The notes beneath the pieces are model-generated. The model was not told where the DNA came from, searched no databases, and was given only the letters and a program-made list of their open reading frames with translations. A stretch of 64,000 nt of DNA, taken from the NCBI GenBank assembly GCA_026874595.1, contig JAPPUL010000073.1:1139973-1203972 (forward strand), given 5' to 3'. This stretch comes from Sipunculus nudus (lineage: Eukaryota; Annelida; Sipuncula; Golfingiida; Sipunculidae). A program made the position numbers and the translations under genes. Each line of letters opens with the position of its first letter. Position 1 is the stretch's first letter. Positions 1 through 8,741 of this stretch are shown here, one piece after another.

Positions 1-1
1 T

Positions 2-1516
2 AGAAACAATAAAACATACTTTCAAGCCTATGAACGTGGGATTCCCATTGAAGATGTTAAAGAAATCTCAGATGCCGCAAAAAGAGGCACTACCATCATT
101 TTTAAACCCGATGATTCCATATTCGAAACCACTGCCTTTAGCTTCGATACCCTTTCTAACAGACTTCGGGAACTTGCTTTCCTTAACAAAGGCATTTCTA
201 TCAATATAGAAGATAGACGCCTGGATGACGACATTAAAAAACATTCTTTCTTATTCGAAGGCGGTATTGTTGCTTTTGTTGAATACTTAAATGGTATCTT
301 AACTCCCGTCCATGATAAACCCATTTACTTCCAACGCCAAAAGGATAATTTCCATATCGAAATCGCTATGGAGTACAACGAAAGCTTTCAGTCTAACATC
401 TTTACCTATGTCAACAACATAAATACTAAAGAAGGTGGGACCCATCTTGCCGGCTTTAGAAGTGCTCTTACTAAAACTATTAATGACGGTATTAAAAAAC
501 TTGGTCTTGATAAAAAACTTAAGGGGAATTTGGAAGGAGATGATGTTAGAGAGGGACTTACTGCTGTAATTAGTGTCAAACTCAAAAACCCGCAGTTTGA
601 AGGACAGACTAAAACTAAACTCGGCAATAGTGAGGTTCGAGGTATTACTGAATCCATTACGACTGAGGGACTTAAGGAATTCTTTGAGGACAATCCTAAC
701 ATTAGTAAGAAAATATTTGCCAAGTGTATGTCTGCTTATAATGCACGTAAGGCGGCTCAGGCAAAACGCGACTCTGTTAGAAAGAGTTTTCTTGAACGCG
801 ATAGTTTACCTGGTAAGCTTGCTGATTGTAGCGACAAAAATCCTGACGTTTGTGAGCTTTATATTGTTGAGGGTGATTCTGCTGGAGGGAGTGCTAAGCA
901 GGGTCGTAATCGCGCTTTTCAGGCAATCTTACCTCTTTGGGGTAAAATGCTTAATGTTGAAAAAACTCGTATTGAGAAAGTCCTTGATAATGATAAACTA
1001 CAACCAATTATTGCAACCCTTGGCACGGGAATTGACCAGCATTTTGACTATTCTAAACTACGCTATAACAAGATTATCATTATGGCTGATGCTGATGTCG
1101 ATGGCTCGCATATTAGAACTTTGCTTCTTACTTTCTTTTATAGATACTTAACCCCTCTTGTTGAAAATGGCAATATTTACATCGCTATGCCTCCTCTTTA
1201 CAAAATTTCTATCGGACCTAAGAAAGTCTTTTACTCGTATAGTGATAAGGAAAGAGATAGTATACTAAAAGAGCATGCTGGACCTAATAGTACGCAGAAA
1301 GTCTATATACAGCGTTATAAAGGTCTGGGGGAGATGAATCCTGACCAGCTTTGGGAGACTACTATGGACCCTGAAAAACGTAGCCTTATGAAAATTACTC
1401 TTGATGATGCTGTTGAGGCTAACGAAATCTTTTCTATACTTATGGGTGAGAAGGTTGAGCCTAGAAGGCTTTTTATCGAAGGCAATGCTGTTAAAGTTAA
1501 AAATTTAGACGTGTAA
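2..1516 (+). CDS. gyrB: DNA gyrase subunit B (5' end outside window)
   Basis: The reading frame is open from base 2, so the gene is cut by the window edge; about 504 C-terminal codons are visible. GyrB is the ATPase and TOPRIM subunit of DNA gyrase and works with GyrA to introduce negative supercoils. The TOPRIM signature YIVEGDSAGGSAKQGR lies near codon 285 of the visible part and the acidic metal site IIMADADVDGSH near codon 355. The C-terminal QRYKGLGEMNPDQLW motif and the MGEKVEPRRLFIE tail are typical of GyrB; ParE is possible but less likely. The ATP-binding GHKL domain is outside the window. The first ~400 bases favour C-ending codons and the rest T-ending codons. No gyrA, dnaA or recF is visible. 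Confidence 0.95.
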   Translation, partial: RNNKTYFQAYERGIPIEDVKEISDAAKRGTTIIFKPDDSIFETTAFSFDTLSNRLRELAFLNKGISINIEDRRLDDDIKKHSFLFEGGIVAFVEYLNGILTPVHDKPIYFQRQKDNFHIEIAMEYNESFQSNIFTYVNNINTKEGGTHLAGFRSALTKTINDGIKKLGLDKKLKGNLEGDDVREGLTAVISVKLKNPQFEGQTKTKLGNSEVRGITESITTEGLKEFFEDNPNISKKIFAKCMSAYNARKAAQAKRDSVRKSFLERDSLPGKLADCSDKNPDVCELYIVEGDSAGGSAKQGRNRAFQAILPLWGKMLNVEKTRIEKVLDNDKLQPIIATLGTGIDQHFDYSKLRYNKIIIMADADVDGSHIRTLLLTFFYRYLTPLVENGNIYIAMPPLYKISIGPKKVFYSYSDKERDSILKEHAGPNSTQKVYIQRYKGLGEMNPDQLWETTMDPEKRSLMKITLDDAVEANEIFSILMGEKVEPRRLFIEGNAVKVKNLDV

Positions 1517-1520
1517 AGTA

Positions 1521-1550
1521 ACTATAGTAGCTATTACTATAGTAGCTATA
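1521..1550. repeat. 15-bp tandem duplication just after gyrB stop
   Basis: Two nearly perfect 15-bp copies of actatagtagctatt (1521-1535 and 1536-1550) begin four bases after the gyrB stop codon. The unit is partly palindromic (actatagt), so it could form a weak hairpin. It is one of many short tandem duplications at gene edges in this window. Confidence 0.8.
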
Positions 1551-1575
1551 TTAAACTATTTGGTATTTTATAAGT

Positions 1576-3099
1576 TTATTTAGCTTTAACGGCTTTTGAA
1601 GAGACTACTGCTGCCTTTTGGCTTTTGGCTATCTCCTCCTGATACTTTCTTATTTTCTCTTTTTCATAATCTACAAAACGAGCCCTTATATGATTTAGTA
1701 CCTTATTCGCTTTAGCATACTCTTTAATTCCCATATAACTTTGTGCAAGACGTAAGAAAGTTAGCTTATCCTTTTTACCTAATTCAATAAGTCTTAGAAA
1801 TTCTTCGCCTGCAAGATAATAACTACCCATCTTGAAATACGATAAGGCAAGCTTCTCTCTGAATTCCAATGAACGACTGTTTGTTTCAAGTGCCCATTTA
1901 TAATAAAATATTGCCTTTGTATAATCCTTTATATTAAATAATGCGTACCCTATCATAGGTAAAAGTCCCTCCATCCCGTCCTCGCTTCTTATAAGAGCTA
2001 TTAAATATCCAAGCGCGTAATTATACTGCTTGTTCCTATAATATGCTATCCCTAGCAACAATCTTATATTTTTAGATACATCTAAAGCTCCTTCTATCCC
2101 TACTTCTAAAACCTCTATCGCCTTCCGATACTCTTTTTGCTCTATTAAAGCATGCGCAAGTCCCTCCAAAACCAATCTGTCTCTACCCAAGTTATAGGCT
2201 TTTTTAAAATACTCTGATGACTCCTTATACCTTTTTAATGCTAAATAGCCCTGCCCAAGTTTTGTATACAATCTCCTTTCATACCTTAACTTATCTAGTG
2301 CATCTTTATAATATTTTATTGCCTCCTCTTTACGCCCCATCGCCATATATAAATCCCCAAAAGCCTCCAATATCTGACCACTATAACTACTCTCTACTTT
2401 AATATTCTTCCTTTTAATATTCTTCCTCCTAATATCTTTCCCTTTTGCCCCTTTTTCCCTTTTAAATCTATTTTGCTTTACACCATCTCCTCTCGACTTA
2501 AAGCTACTACCTTTTGTCGCTCCCTTAAGTACTCCCTCTGCTCCTGCATAATCTTTTAGATTTAAATATACTTGCGATATCTTAACCAAGATTATATCTT
2601 CCCCAAGTCCCTTTGCCTTTTTATAGTAAATTAAGGCTTTATTATATTCCTTTAATCCATTATACACATCCCCTATCTCATAATAGCCCCTCAAAATCAG
2701 TTTATCCCCTTCTTGTCCGCTTTTGTATGTCTCCAGTAGCTTATAATATGTTAGGGCCTTTTCGTATTCTTTTTTTAATTTGTAGAGCAAGCCTATATTA
2801 TATAATAACTGCCCTGTAAGATTTTTTTTATCTCCCGATTCAAACGCCATCTCATAGTAAAATAACGCCTTCGTATAATCCTTTAAGGCAAAATGCTTAT
2901 TACCCGCTTTATAGGCGTATTTATAAAGCAGTTCTTTATCATTCTCGCTTAATCTATCCCCTCTTAATATATTCTCTCCTCTATTCTCTCCTCTATTCTC
3001 TCCTCCAAGTTCCCCATACGCATCTAACATTATACTTAATGAAAAATAAAGTATTACTATTATAGATAATCCCTTCTTATGCAATGACTTCTTACTCAT
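1576..3099 (-). CDS. Exported tetratricopeptide-repeat protein
   Basis: This 507-residue protein has an N-terminal hydrophobic signal segment (about residues 10-28, ending near DAYGE), so it is probably periplasmic or envelope-attached. From about residue 55 to 490 it is built of TPR units, with repeated patterns such as Y-x-x-A-L-x-Y-Y and G-x-x-Y-x-x-x-x-x-Y-x-x-A. A basic low-complexity insert (RRKNIKRKNIK) lies near residues 225-235, and RGEN is repeated three times near residue 35; both are encoded by in-frame short tandem DNA repeats. TPR arrays act as protein-protein scaffolds, and no partner can be inferred. It heads the minus-strand block and faces gyrB tail to tail. The specific function is unknown. 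Confidence 0.85.
   Translation of the reverse strand: MSKKSLHKKGLSIIVILYFSLSIMLDAYGELGGENRGENRGENILRGDRLSENDKELLYKYAYKAGNKHFALKDYTKALFYYEMAFESGDKKNLTGQLLYNIGLLYKLKKEYEKALTYYKLLETYKSGQEGDKLILRGYYEIGDVYNGLKEYNKALIYYKKAKGLGEDIILVKISQVYLNLKDYAGAEGVLKGATKGSSFKSRGDGVKQNRFKREKGAKGKDIRRKNIKRKNIKVESSYSGQILEAFGDLYMAMGRKEEAIKYYKDALDKLRYERRLYTKLGQGYLALKRYKESSEYFKKAYNLGRDRLVLEGLAHALIEQKEYRKAIEVLEVGIEGALDVSKNIRLLLGIAYYRNKQYNYALGYLIALIRSEDGMEGLLPMIGYALFNIKDYTKAIFYYKWALETNSRSLEFREKLALSYFKMGSYYLAGEEFLRLIELGKKDKLTFLRLAQSYMGIKEYAKANKVLNHIRARFVDYEKEKIRKYQEEIAKSQKAAVVSSKAVKAK
2971..3006. repeat. Three 12-bp in-frame tandem repeats in TPR gene
   Basis: Three consecutive 12-bp units (attctctcctct, last one ending tcc) encode the RGEN/GGEN repeats near the N-terminus of the mature TPR protein. 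A second in-frame pair of 15-bp units lies at 2401-2430 in the same gene. Because the unit is a multiple of three, copy-number change would keep the frame. Confidence 0.8.
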
Positions 3100-3120
3100 A
3101 AATTAATCCTCGCTTTCTTT

Positions 3121-3149
3121 TAATTTATACCCTCTAATTTTATACCCTC
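3121..3149. repeat. 14/15-bp tandem duplication upstream of TPR gene
   Basis: taatttataccctc and taattttataccctc lie side by side in the 68-bp gap between the TPR start (3099) and the stop of the GH3 gene (3168). Read on the minus strand, each copy contains GAGGG, a Shine-Dalgarno-like string. Confidence 0.7.
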
Positions 3150-3167
3150 TAATCCCTTTTATGATTC

Positions 3168-4832
3168 TTATAACTTTATCGGTAAGCTCCCCTTAAACTC
3201 CATCCCTTCACATAATACACGGGCTAGGGACTCTTGGCTATAATAACTATCTGAATATACTGCTATATAGCCTAATATATTCTCTTTCTCAAGTTCAGTA
3301 TATATATAAGGTGAGCCAAACGAGACTACTAATGCCCCTCCTCCCTCTTTACAAGATCTTAATCCTACATTTACTCCTTCCATAAGCACATTTGATAACC
3401 CGCTCCTGCCTTTCCACGCCTTTATCTTCGAATATAACAACAACATTGTTAGATAATTACCTCCATCCCCTATTCTACACAAAATATCATCCGTACCAAA
3501 AACCCATACCTTCTCCTCTACATTAAAACCTCTTGCTCGTAACTCCTCTACAAATATTTTACCACTACCTCCAATATCTCCTACAACCGAAGCATCTACA
3601 TCATCATCATATATTATGCAACGTATACCAGCGTAGCCACTTATATCTAATCTCATCTGTCCTCTACCCCTTATATAGGTTAGTGAATCCTCTGATATCC
3701 GCTTTGCAAGCTCCTTATGTTCTAAATTATTACAGGCATTCTTAACCCCTTCAAGACATACTTCTCGACTACTATATAACCCCGCCAATAGCTTCAAACG
3801 CAATATCTTCTTTACTTTCTCATCTATTTCGTCCTCGGTAAGTACTCCCTCATCTATGCCTGCCTCTACCGCCCCTATTAAACCTTCCATCGACTCGGGA
3901 TACAAAAGTATATCTACTCCCGCAACAAGCGCATCCACTACCACTCCCGACAAACTCCTGCCCGCCAATACCCCACCCATATTTAAAGCATCGCTTACTA
4001 CTATACCCCTATACCCAAGCTCTCCTTTTAGTAAGCCGCTAACAAGCTCTTTCGATAGCGTGCAGGGTATATCATCCCCCCCTGCTGCCCCCCCTCCTCC
4101 CTCCTTTACGCTTATATGACCTGTCATTACATGTGATATGCCCTCCAATATCGCTGCCTTAAACGGTTTTAACTCTAATTCGTATAACTCCTCTTTACTC
4201 TTATTAAGTCTTGGCATTGTTGTATGTGAATCTTCTATGACTCCTCCGTGTCCCGGGAAATGCTTCGCTGCACCAAAACTCCCTCCCCCTTCAAGCCCAC
4301 CTATATACTCCCTCACGTATTTACTAACCTCTTCTGCATCATCTCCATACGAACGCGTGTTTATTATCTGATTTGAACGATCCGCATTTACATCGCATAC
4401 CGGCCCATATACTATATGTATCCCTACCGCACGGGCTTGCTCTGATGTTGCTCGCCCTTGCTCTTTTGCATATCTATAATTTCCCGTTGCCCCTATTGCC
4501 ATGTTTGTCGGAAACTCTACTAGCCCTTTTAATATTTGTCCCCCGCCTCGCTCCATATCGCTGCCTACCAATAACGGCTCCTTTGATAACATCTGTAGCT
4601 CGTTTAGATACTTTGCTGTTTCATTTGCTTCTCCATGGAATATTATTAGACCTCCTATCTTGTAATCATTTATAAGAGCTGTTATCCGCTTAAACTCAGC
4701 TGCTCGCTCTTTTTTGTCTTTATAGCATCTTGTTGCACAGAAGAATAACTGCCCTATCTTCTCTTTTAAACTCATCCCCTTTAAAAGCTTATTTGCCTCT
4801 AGTTCCAAACCCTTTTCTAAACCCTTATTCAT
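3168..4832 (-). CDS. nagZ: Glycoside hydrolase family 3 beta-N-acetylhexosaminidase (NagZ-like)
   Basis: This enzyme should remove N-acetylglucosamine from muropeptides during peptidoglycan recycling. The NagZ-type motif KHFPGHGGVIEDSH near residue 190 carries the conserved Asp-x-His dyad, and IVVSDALNM near residue 280 contains the nucleophile Asp. At 554 residues it is longer than Gram-negative NagZ (about 340); the extra ~200 C-terminal residues resemble the longer exported Gram-positive enzymes. No signal peptide is seen, so a cytoplasmic location is likely. The 5' leader carries two perfect 16-bp tandem copies containing GGAG (minus strand). The downstream TPR gene is 68 bp away, so cotranscription is likely. 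The family is certain; the exact substrate is inferred. Confidence 0.85.
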   Translation of the reverse strand: MNKGLEKGLELEANKLLKGMSLKEKIGQLFFCATRCYKDKKERAAEFKRITALINDYKIGGLIIFHGEANETAKYLNELQMLSKEPLLVGSDMERGGGQILKGLVEFPTNMAIGATGNYRYAKEQGRATSEQARAVGIHIVYGPVCDVNADRSNQIINTRSYGDDAEEVSKYVREYIGGLEGGGSFGAAKHFPGHGGVIEDSHTTMPRLNKSKEELYELELKPFKAAILEGISHVMTGHISVKEGGGGAAGGDDIPCTLSKELVSGLLKGELGYRGIVVSDALNMGGVLAGRSLSGVVVDALVAGVDILLYPESMEGLIGAVEAGIDEGVLTEDEIDEKVKKILRLKLLAGLYSSREVCLEGVKNACNNLEHKELAKRISEDSLTYIRGRGQMRLDISGYAGIRCIIYDDDVDASVVGDIGGSGKIFVEELRARGFNVEEKVWVFGTDDILCRIGDGGNYLTMLLLYSKIKAWKGRSGLSNVLMEGVNVGLRSCKEGGGALVVSFGSPYIYTELEKENILGYIAVYSDSYYSQESLARVLCEGMEFKGSLPIKL

Positions 4833-4844
4833 AATATCCTTTCT

Positions 4845-4885
4845 TTTTAATCTATACTCCTTTTAATCTATACTCCTTTAATCTA
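4845..4885. repeat. Perfect 16-bp tandem duplication in leader of GH3 gene
   Basis: ttttaatctatactcc occurs at 4845-4860 and 4861-4876, followed by a 9-bp partial copy. On the minus strand each unit begins GGAG, so the duplication multiplies a ribosome-binding-like element just upstream of the GH3 start codon. Confidence 0.85.
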
Positions 4886-4895
4886 AAGCCTCTTA

Positions 4896-5699
4896 TTACT
4901 TTGCTTTTTTGCTTATGATTTTACCGCTGCCTTGTCCTCGTTCTATCCCATAGCCAAACATTGAAAAATCATACCTTGCAGGATCACTTACATCAAAACT
5001 ACGCATTATTTCCATTATCTCCATAAGCATTCGTCTGCTTACCGCCTTTTGATGCGTTATCCCAAGCTCTTGGCTTATACGTGCCACATGTACATCTACT
5101 GGTATGTACAAATCGCTTGCTTTTATCTCGTCTTGCCATAACCCGGTGTCTACCTTATCTTTACGGACTAGCCAGCGCAAATACATATTAAACCTCTTAC
5201 ACACACTCCCTTTCGACGGCAGCGGCAATAACATCTTTGCTTTATTTCCAGCTCCCGTATCTATTCCATTATAATATCTGCTAAATGTCTCTATCCCTCC
5301 ATCTATACCCCCTCCTGACCCCTTACTATATCCACTCAGAAACAGTGTCTTAAGACTTCCATATCGCCTCAGTATCTTATGCATTCGGTATAGTAAAACC
5401 TTTACATCTTCTGCCTTCCATAACCTATAATATAAAGCCTTATCCGATACCTCAAGCTCTTTTCCTTTATATATAAAATCATGTGGAGAATAGCAAAGTC
5501 CTGCACTTATCTTATCTATAAATTCTATTGCTTTATCTCGTCTTCCAAATGCGTACAAAGACGCGATTAGCCCTATCGCCTCCCTGTCTCGGGCATCTTT
5601 ATACTCATACACAAACCTTATCGGATCCCCTTCTATAAATCCCTCTACTGCATAACGCCTATATAATCTCTCGAAACTACTTTTGCTTAACCTTATCAA
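4896..5699 (-). CDS. TIGR02757 (DUF2400) family protein
   Basis: This 267-residue protein matches the TIGR02757/DUF2400 family by its overall pattern: an N-terminal YRRYAVEGFIEGDPIRF segment, DREAIGLIASLYAFGR, the FIYKG element and a C-terminal stretch with LYIPVDVHVARISQELG and DPARYDFSMFGYGI. The family occurs in spirochaetes, Bacteroidetes and Campylobacterota. It is distantly related to helix-hairpin-helix DNA glycosylase folds, but no biochemical role is established to my knowledge. No signal peptide or membrane segment is seen. It is flanked by GH3 downstream and the ABC ATPase upstream, with a pentameric 13-bp repeat between. Family assignment is good; the function is unknown. Confidence 0.8.
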   Translation of the reverse strand: MIRLSKSSFERLYRRYAVEGFIEGDPIRFVYEYKDARDREAIGLIASLYAFGRRDKAIEFIDKISAGLCYSPHDFIYKGKELEVSDKALYYRLWKAEDVKVLLYRMHKILRRYGSLKTLFLSGYSKGSGGGIDGGIETFSRYYNGIDTGAGNKAKMLLPLPSKGSVCKRFNMYLRWLVRKDKVDTGLWQDEIKASDLYIPVDVHVARISQELGITHQKAVSRRMLMEIMEIMRSFDVSDPARYDFSMFGYGIERGQGSGKIISKKAK

Positions 5700-5776
5700 T
5701 TTCCTTCTTCCTACTTTACTTCCTTTTACACCCCACTCCCTTTCCCCAGCTTTCCCATTCTCTTTTTTTGCTATTC

Positions 5777-5846
5777 TTTTAATCTTTGATTTTAATCTTT
5801 GATTTTTGTCTTTGATTTTTGTCTTTGATTTTTGTCTTTGATTTTT
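5777..5846. repeat. Five tandem 13-bp repeats between minus-strand genes
   Basis: Five consecutive 13-bp units (two of ttttaatctttga, three of tttttgtctttga, plus a partial) fill the gap between the TIGR02757 gene and the ABC ATPase gene. The spacing is too short and the units too simple for a CRISPR array. A slipped-strand origin is likely. Confidence 0.9.
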
Positions 5847-5896
5847 GCTCTTTTTTTATGCCCTTTTGCCCCTTTTGCCCCTTTTGCTCTTTACTT

Positions 5897-6751
5897 TTAC
5901 GCATCCGCTCCTGAGACCTGGCTTATATCTATTGGCCCTTCTTTACTACCATGTATAAATTGATCCATAAGCTTATCTCCTCCATCAAGCACCTCTTCTA
6001 TCTCTCCTTCCTTGTATATTACTCCATCATAAAGCATCGCACAACGATCGCCTATACGACGGGCTGATAATATATCACTCGTTACTGTTAGTACTGTTAT
6101 TCCTTCTTTTCCCTTTATTGATCTTATTAACTGGCTTATTGACTCGCTTATTATCGGATCTAGACCGGCTGTTGGCTCATCCAAAAATAATACCTTCGGC
6201 TTGTGCATTAGTGCTCGTGCTATCCCTACACGCTTTCGCATCCCGCCCGATAAGTCGCTTGGCATCATCTTTGATACGTTCCCCCCAAGCCCTACCCGCC
6301 ATAGCCCCTCATCCACCTGCTGCTTTATCTCTTCTTTACTCGCTTTTGTATAATTATTTAAATAAAAACTTATGTTCTCTCCTACCGTTAGAGAATCAAA
6401 TAATGCGTTGTTTTGGAATAACATCCCGCTTGCATTCCGAAATGCTTTTAGGGCCTTCTTGTCTTGGCTCTTTAGACTCTTTCCGTTTAGTCTTATATCG
6501 CCTCCATCATAGGGCATTATTTGTAAAAATATCTTTAGTAATACGCTCTTTCCAGAATCCCCAAGCCCAAGCAATACCTTTGACTCGCCTCTTAAAAGCT
6601 TTAAGTCTATTCCCCGTAATACCTCTTTGCCCCGAAAACTCTTTCTTAAACCCACTGCCTCAAGTACTATTTCTCCCTCTTTTTCTTGCCCCTTTTCTTG
6701 CCCCTTTTCTTGCTCCTTTTCTTGCCCCTTTTCCCCTTGCTCATCCTGCAT
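5897..6751 (-). CDS. ABC transporter ATP-binding protein, MlaF/Mkl type
   Basis: This is an ATPase of the phospholipid/Mce-type ABC importer class. The Walker A motif is GLGDSGKSVLLK (the GKSVLLK form is typical of MlaF/Mkl), the Q-loop region reads MLFQNNALFDSLTV, the signature is LSGGMRKRVGIARAL and Walker B is VLFLDEPTAGLDP. The usual partners, a MlaE permease and a MlaD/Mce substrate-binding protein, are not adjacent, which is unusual. The first ~25 residues are an in-frame (QEKG)n repeat not expected in this family, encoded by 12-bp tandem repeats around 6681-6732; an internal start is possible, but no better one is obvious. Function in outer-membrane lipid transport is inferred from the family. 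Confidence 0.85.
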   Translation of the reverse strand: MQDEQGEKGQEKEQEKGQEKGQEKEGEIVLEAVGLRKSFRGKEVLRGIDLKLLRGESKVLLGLGDSGKSVLLKIFLQIMPYDGGDIRLNGKSLKSQDKKALKAFRNASGMLFQNNALFDSLTVGENISFYLNNYTKASKEEIKQQVDEGLWRVGLGGNVSKMMPSDLSGGMRKRVGIARALMHKPKVLFLDEPTAGLDPIISESISQLIRSIKGKEGITVLTVTSDILSARRIGDRCAMLYDGVIYKEGEIEEVLDGGDKLMDQFIHGSKEGPIDISQVSGADA

Positions 6752-6764
6752 ATTATAATCTCCC

Positions 6765-8193
6765 CTAAAAACGCCGTATCACTAAAAGCTTAAGCTCGCT
6801 CATCTCCTCCATCGCATACCTTATCCCCTCCCGAGTATTTCCACTCTCCTTTACTCCCCCATAAGGCATGTTATCTACTCGAAATGATGGCATCTCGTTT
6901 ATTAAAACTCCTCCCACCTCAAGCTCCTCATACCCTTTTAACGCTTTGTTTATATCTTTTGTGAATATTCCCGCTTGTAACCCATATTCTGTCCCATTTA
7001 CCATTTTAAGCGCCTCTGGAAAACTCTCATACCTAAACAAGTTCACTACCGGCCCAAATACCTCCTTCATACACAATTTCGACTCAATCGGTGTGTTTTC
7101 TACTACCGTTGCCTCTACCATTGCCCCTCGCCTTTTACCTCCGCAAAGTATTTTGCCCCCTCCATCAACCGCATCCTTTATCCACCCTTCAACACGTACT
7201 GCCTCCCCCTCACTTATCATAGGCCCCACAAATGTTTCCTCTAACTTCGGATCCCCGCTCTTAAGCCTGCTTGCCTCCCTTACAAGCTCTGCCTTAAAGC
7301 TATCGTACACCCCCTCTTGCACATATATCCTCTGGACGCTTATACAGCTTTGGCCCGATTGGTAAAATGCTCCTAATATTATCCGCCCTACCGCATCCTT
7401 TATATCTGCATCCTCGCATACTATACATCCCGCATTACCTCCCAACTCAAGCAATACCTTCTTCTTCCCCGATCGACGCTTTATATCCCATCCCACAGAT
7501 TGTGAACCAGTAAAGCTTAGTAACTTTATTCGCTCGTCTTCTACCATCGGATAAGCATCTTCGTCCTTACACGGCAATATCGAGAAATATCCTTCAGGCA
7601 ACGCCGTCTTTGACAATATCTCTCCTATCATCAAAGCTCCAAGTGGTGTGTTTAATGACGGCTTTAGCACAAAGGGATTGCCCATTGCTATCGCAGGAGC
7701 CACCTTGTGCGCTACCAGATTAAGCGGAAAGTTAAACGGTGTTATGAAGGCACAGGGCCCTATCGGAAAACGTTGCCAATACCCACTGTAAGCCTTTCCT
7801 CGCTTGCTTATATCAAAATTTACCGTCTGTCCGCATATCCTAACCGCCTCTCCTGCCGCTATTTTAAATGTGTCTATTAAACGATCTACCTCTCCACACG
7901 CATCCTTTATCGGCTTTCCCGTCTCAACGCACAGCGCATACGCAAATTCTTCATATCTTTCCTTAAAACGTTCTATACAATATTCTAAAACCCCTTGCCT
8001 CTCATACCCCGAAAGACGCTTCTTCCTTAAAACATCTAGACGATATCTCTATTGCCTCTTTTAACGTCGAAAGACTACACAAAGATACTCTGCTTGCAAG
8101 TTCACCCGTATATTTATCTATTACTTTTATTTCTTCGTTTGGACTTTTTGGCTTGTTTGCCAAATAGTAAGGATATTGTTCTTTTAGCTTCAA
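6765..8193 (-). pseudogene. Aldehyde dehydrogenase, interrupted by one frameshift
   Basis: Two frames together encode one NAD(P)-dependent aldehyde dehydrogenase of about 474 residues, the normal family length. The N-terminal 63 codons (8002-8193, TTG start, GGGAGG upstream) end at TGA. The remaining ~418 codons run in another frame from about 8021 to 6765. This part begins KRLSGYERQGVLEYC and contains PFNFPLN, the nucleotide-binding FTGSQSVG, the catalytic Glu in VLLELGGNAG, the catalytic Cys in GQSCISVQRI and the C-terminal NEMPSFRVDNMPYGG. The shift lies near 8019-8025, in a gaagaag run. It may be a real mutation or a sequencing error. The substrate is unknown; succinate-semialdehyde, lactaldehyde or GapN-like activity are all possible. 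Confidence 0.8.
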
Positions 8194-8453
8194 TTTTATT
8201 TATAATACCTCCCATTTCCTTAAGTTTAAAGACAGGTATTTCATTTGAACCTTAGTCCTTAACGCATTCCTACAAAATACTCACAATTTCTTAAATATAT
8301 TTTTAAATATATTCTTTTAAATGCTTTAAAACCTCTAAAAAAATAAAAATAGTTTGTATAACCCGCTCTTTTTTTCTAAGTTTATCGATTGTAGATTATT
8401 AAAGACAATTAAAAAAACAAAACGTACAAAAAGTAAAAGTAATGGAGGTGCTT
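8194..8453. other. AT-rich intergenic region between divergent genes
   Basis: About 260 bp separate the minus-strand aldehyde dehydrogenase from the plus-strand acetate module, so promoters for both directions should lie here. It contains imperfect repeats of ttaaatatatt around 8290-8320 and a GGAGGTG Shine-Dalgarno sequence at 8444-8450 for the next gene. I do not see an ORF, RNA gene or convincing sigma-70 box. Confidence 0.5.
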
Positions 8454-8714
8454 ATGTCTAAGGATCTTAATGAGTATTGGAGGAAGAATATAAGTTATGT
8501 AATTATGCTTCTTTCAGTATGGTTTGTCGTGTCATATTTATTTGGCATACTTCTAGTTGATCGGCTAGATTCTATGGGACCCGTTATAGGGGGATTCAAA
8601 TTAGGCTTTTGGTTTGCGCAGCAAGGTTCTGAGATAATATTTGTAATTCTCATATTTATTTATGTGAGCCTAATGAACAAATTAGACAGAGAATATGATG
8701 TCCATGAGGACTAA
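8454..8714 (+). CDS. DUF4212 sodium:solute symporter small subunit
   Basis: This 86-residue membrane protein has two hydrophobic helices (about residues 15-35 and 55-78). It shows the DUF4212/TIGR03647 pattern: YWRKN near the start, LFGILLVDRL, GFKLGFWFAQQGSEIIFV and a C-terminal LMNKLDREYDVHED. These proteins are always found beside a large sodium:solute symporter and are thought to be its small subunit. I chose the ATG at 8454 over the upstream in-frame ATG at 8442 because GGAGG at 8444-8448 sits 5 nt before it, whereas the 8442 start would overlap that site. The symporter gene begins 27 bp downstream. Confidence 0.9.
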   Translation: MSKDLNEYWRKNISYVIMLLSVWFVVSYLFGILLVDRLDSMGPVIGGFKLGFWFAQQGSEIIFVILIFIYVSLMNKLDREYDVHED

Positions 8715-8741
8715 ATATTAACTTATTAAAGGAGATTTCTA

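Noticed and set aside
573-1151. 192-codon frame overlapping gyrB on the same strand
   Set aside because: It runs through the middle of gyrB in another frame and its translation is leucine-rich without domains, whereas gyrB carries clear family motifs.
1-1516. Possible replication origin near gyrB
   Set aside because: No dnaA, dnaN or recF and no DnaA-box cluster is visible, and the skew switches several times instead of once.
5777-5846. Short tandem array considered as CRISPR
   Set aside because: Units are 13 bp, contiguous and without spacers, and no cas gene is present.
6118-6768. 216-codon frame opposite the MlaF-like ATPase
   Set aside because: It is antisense to conserved ABC motifs, and its ALAPFLAP-type repeats simply mirror the QEKG-coding repeat.
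6868-7365. 165-codon frame opposite the aldehyde dehydrogenase
   Set aside because: Antisense of a gene with intact catalytic motifs; no ribosome-binding site or recognisable domain.
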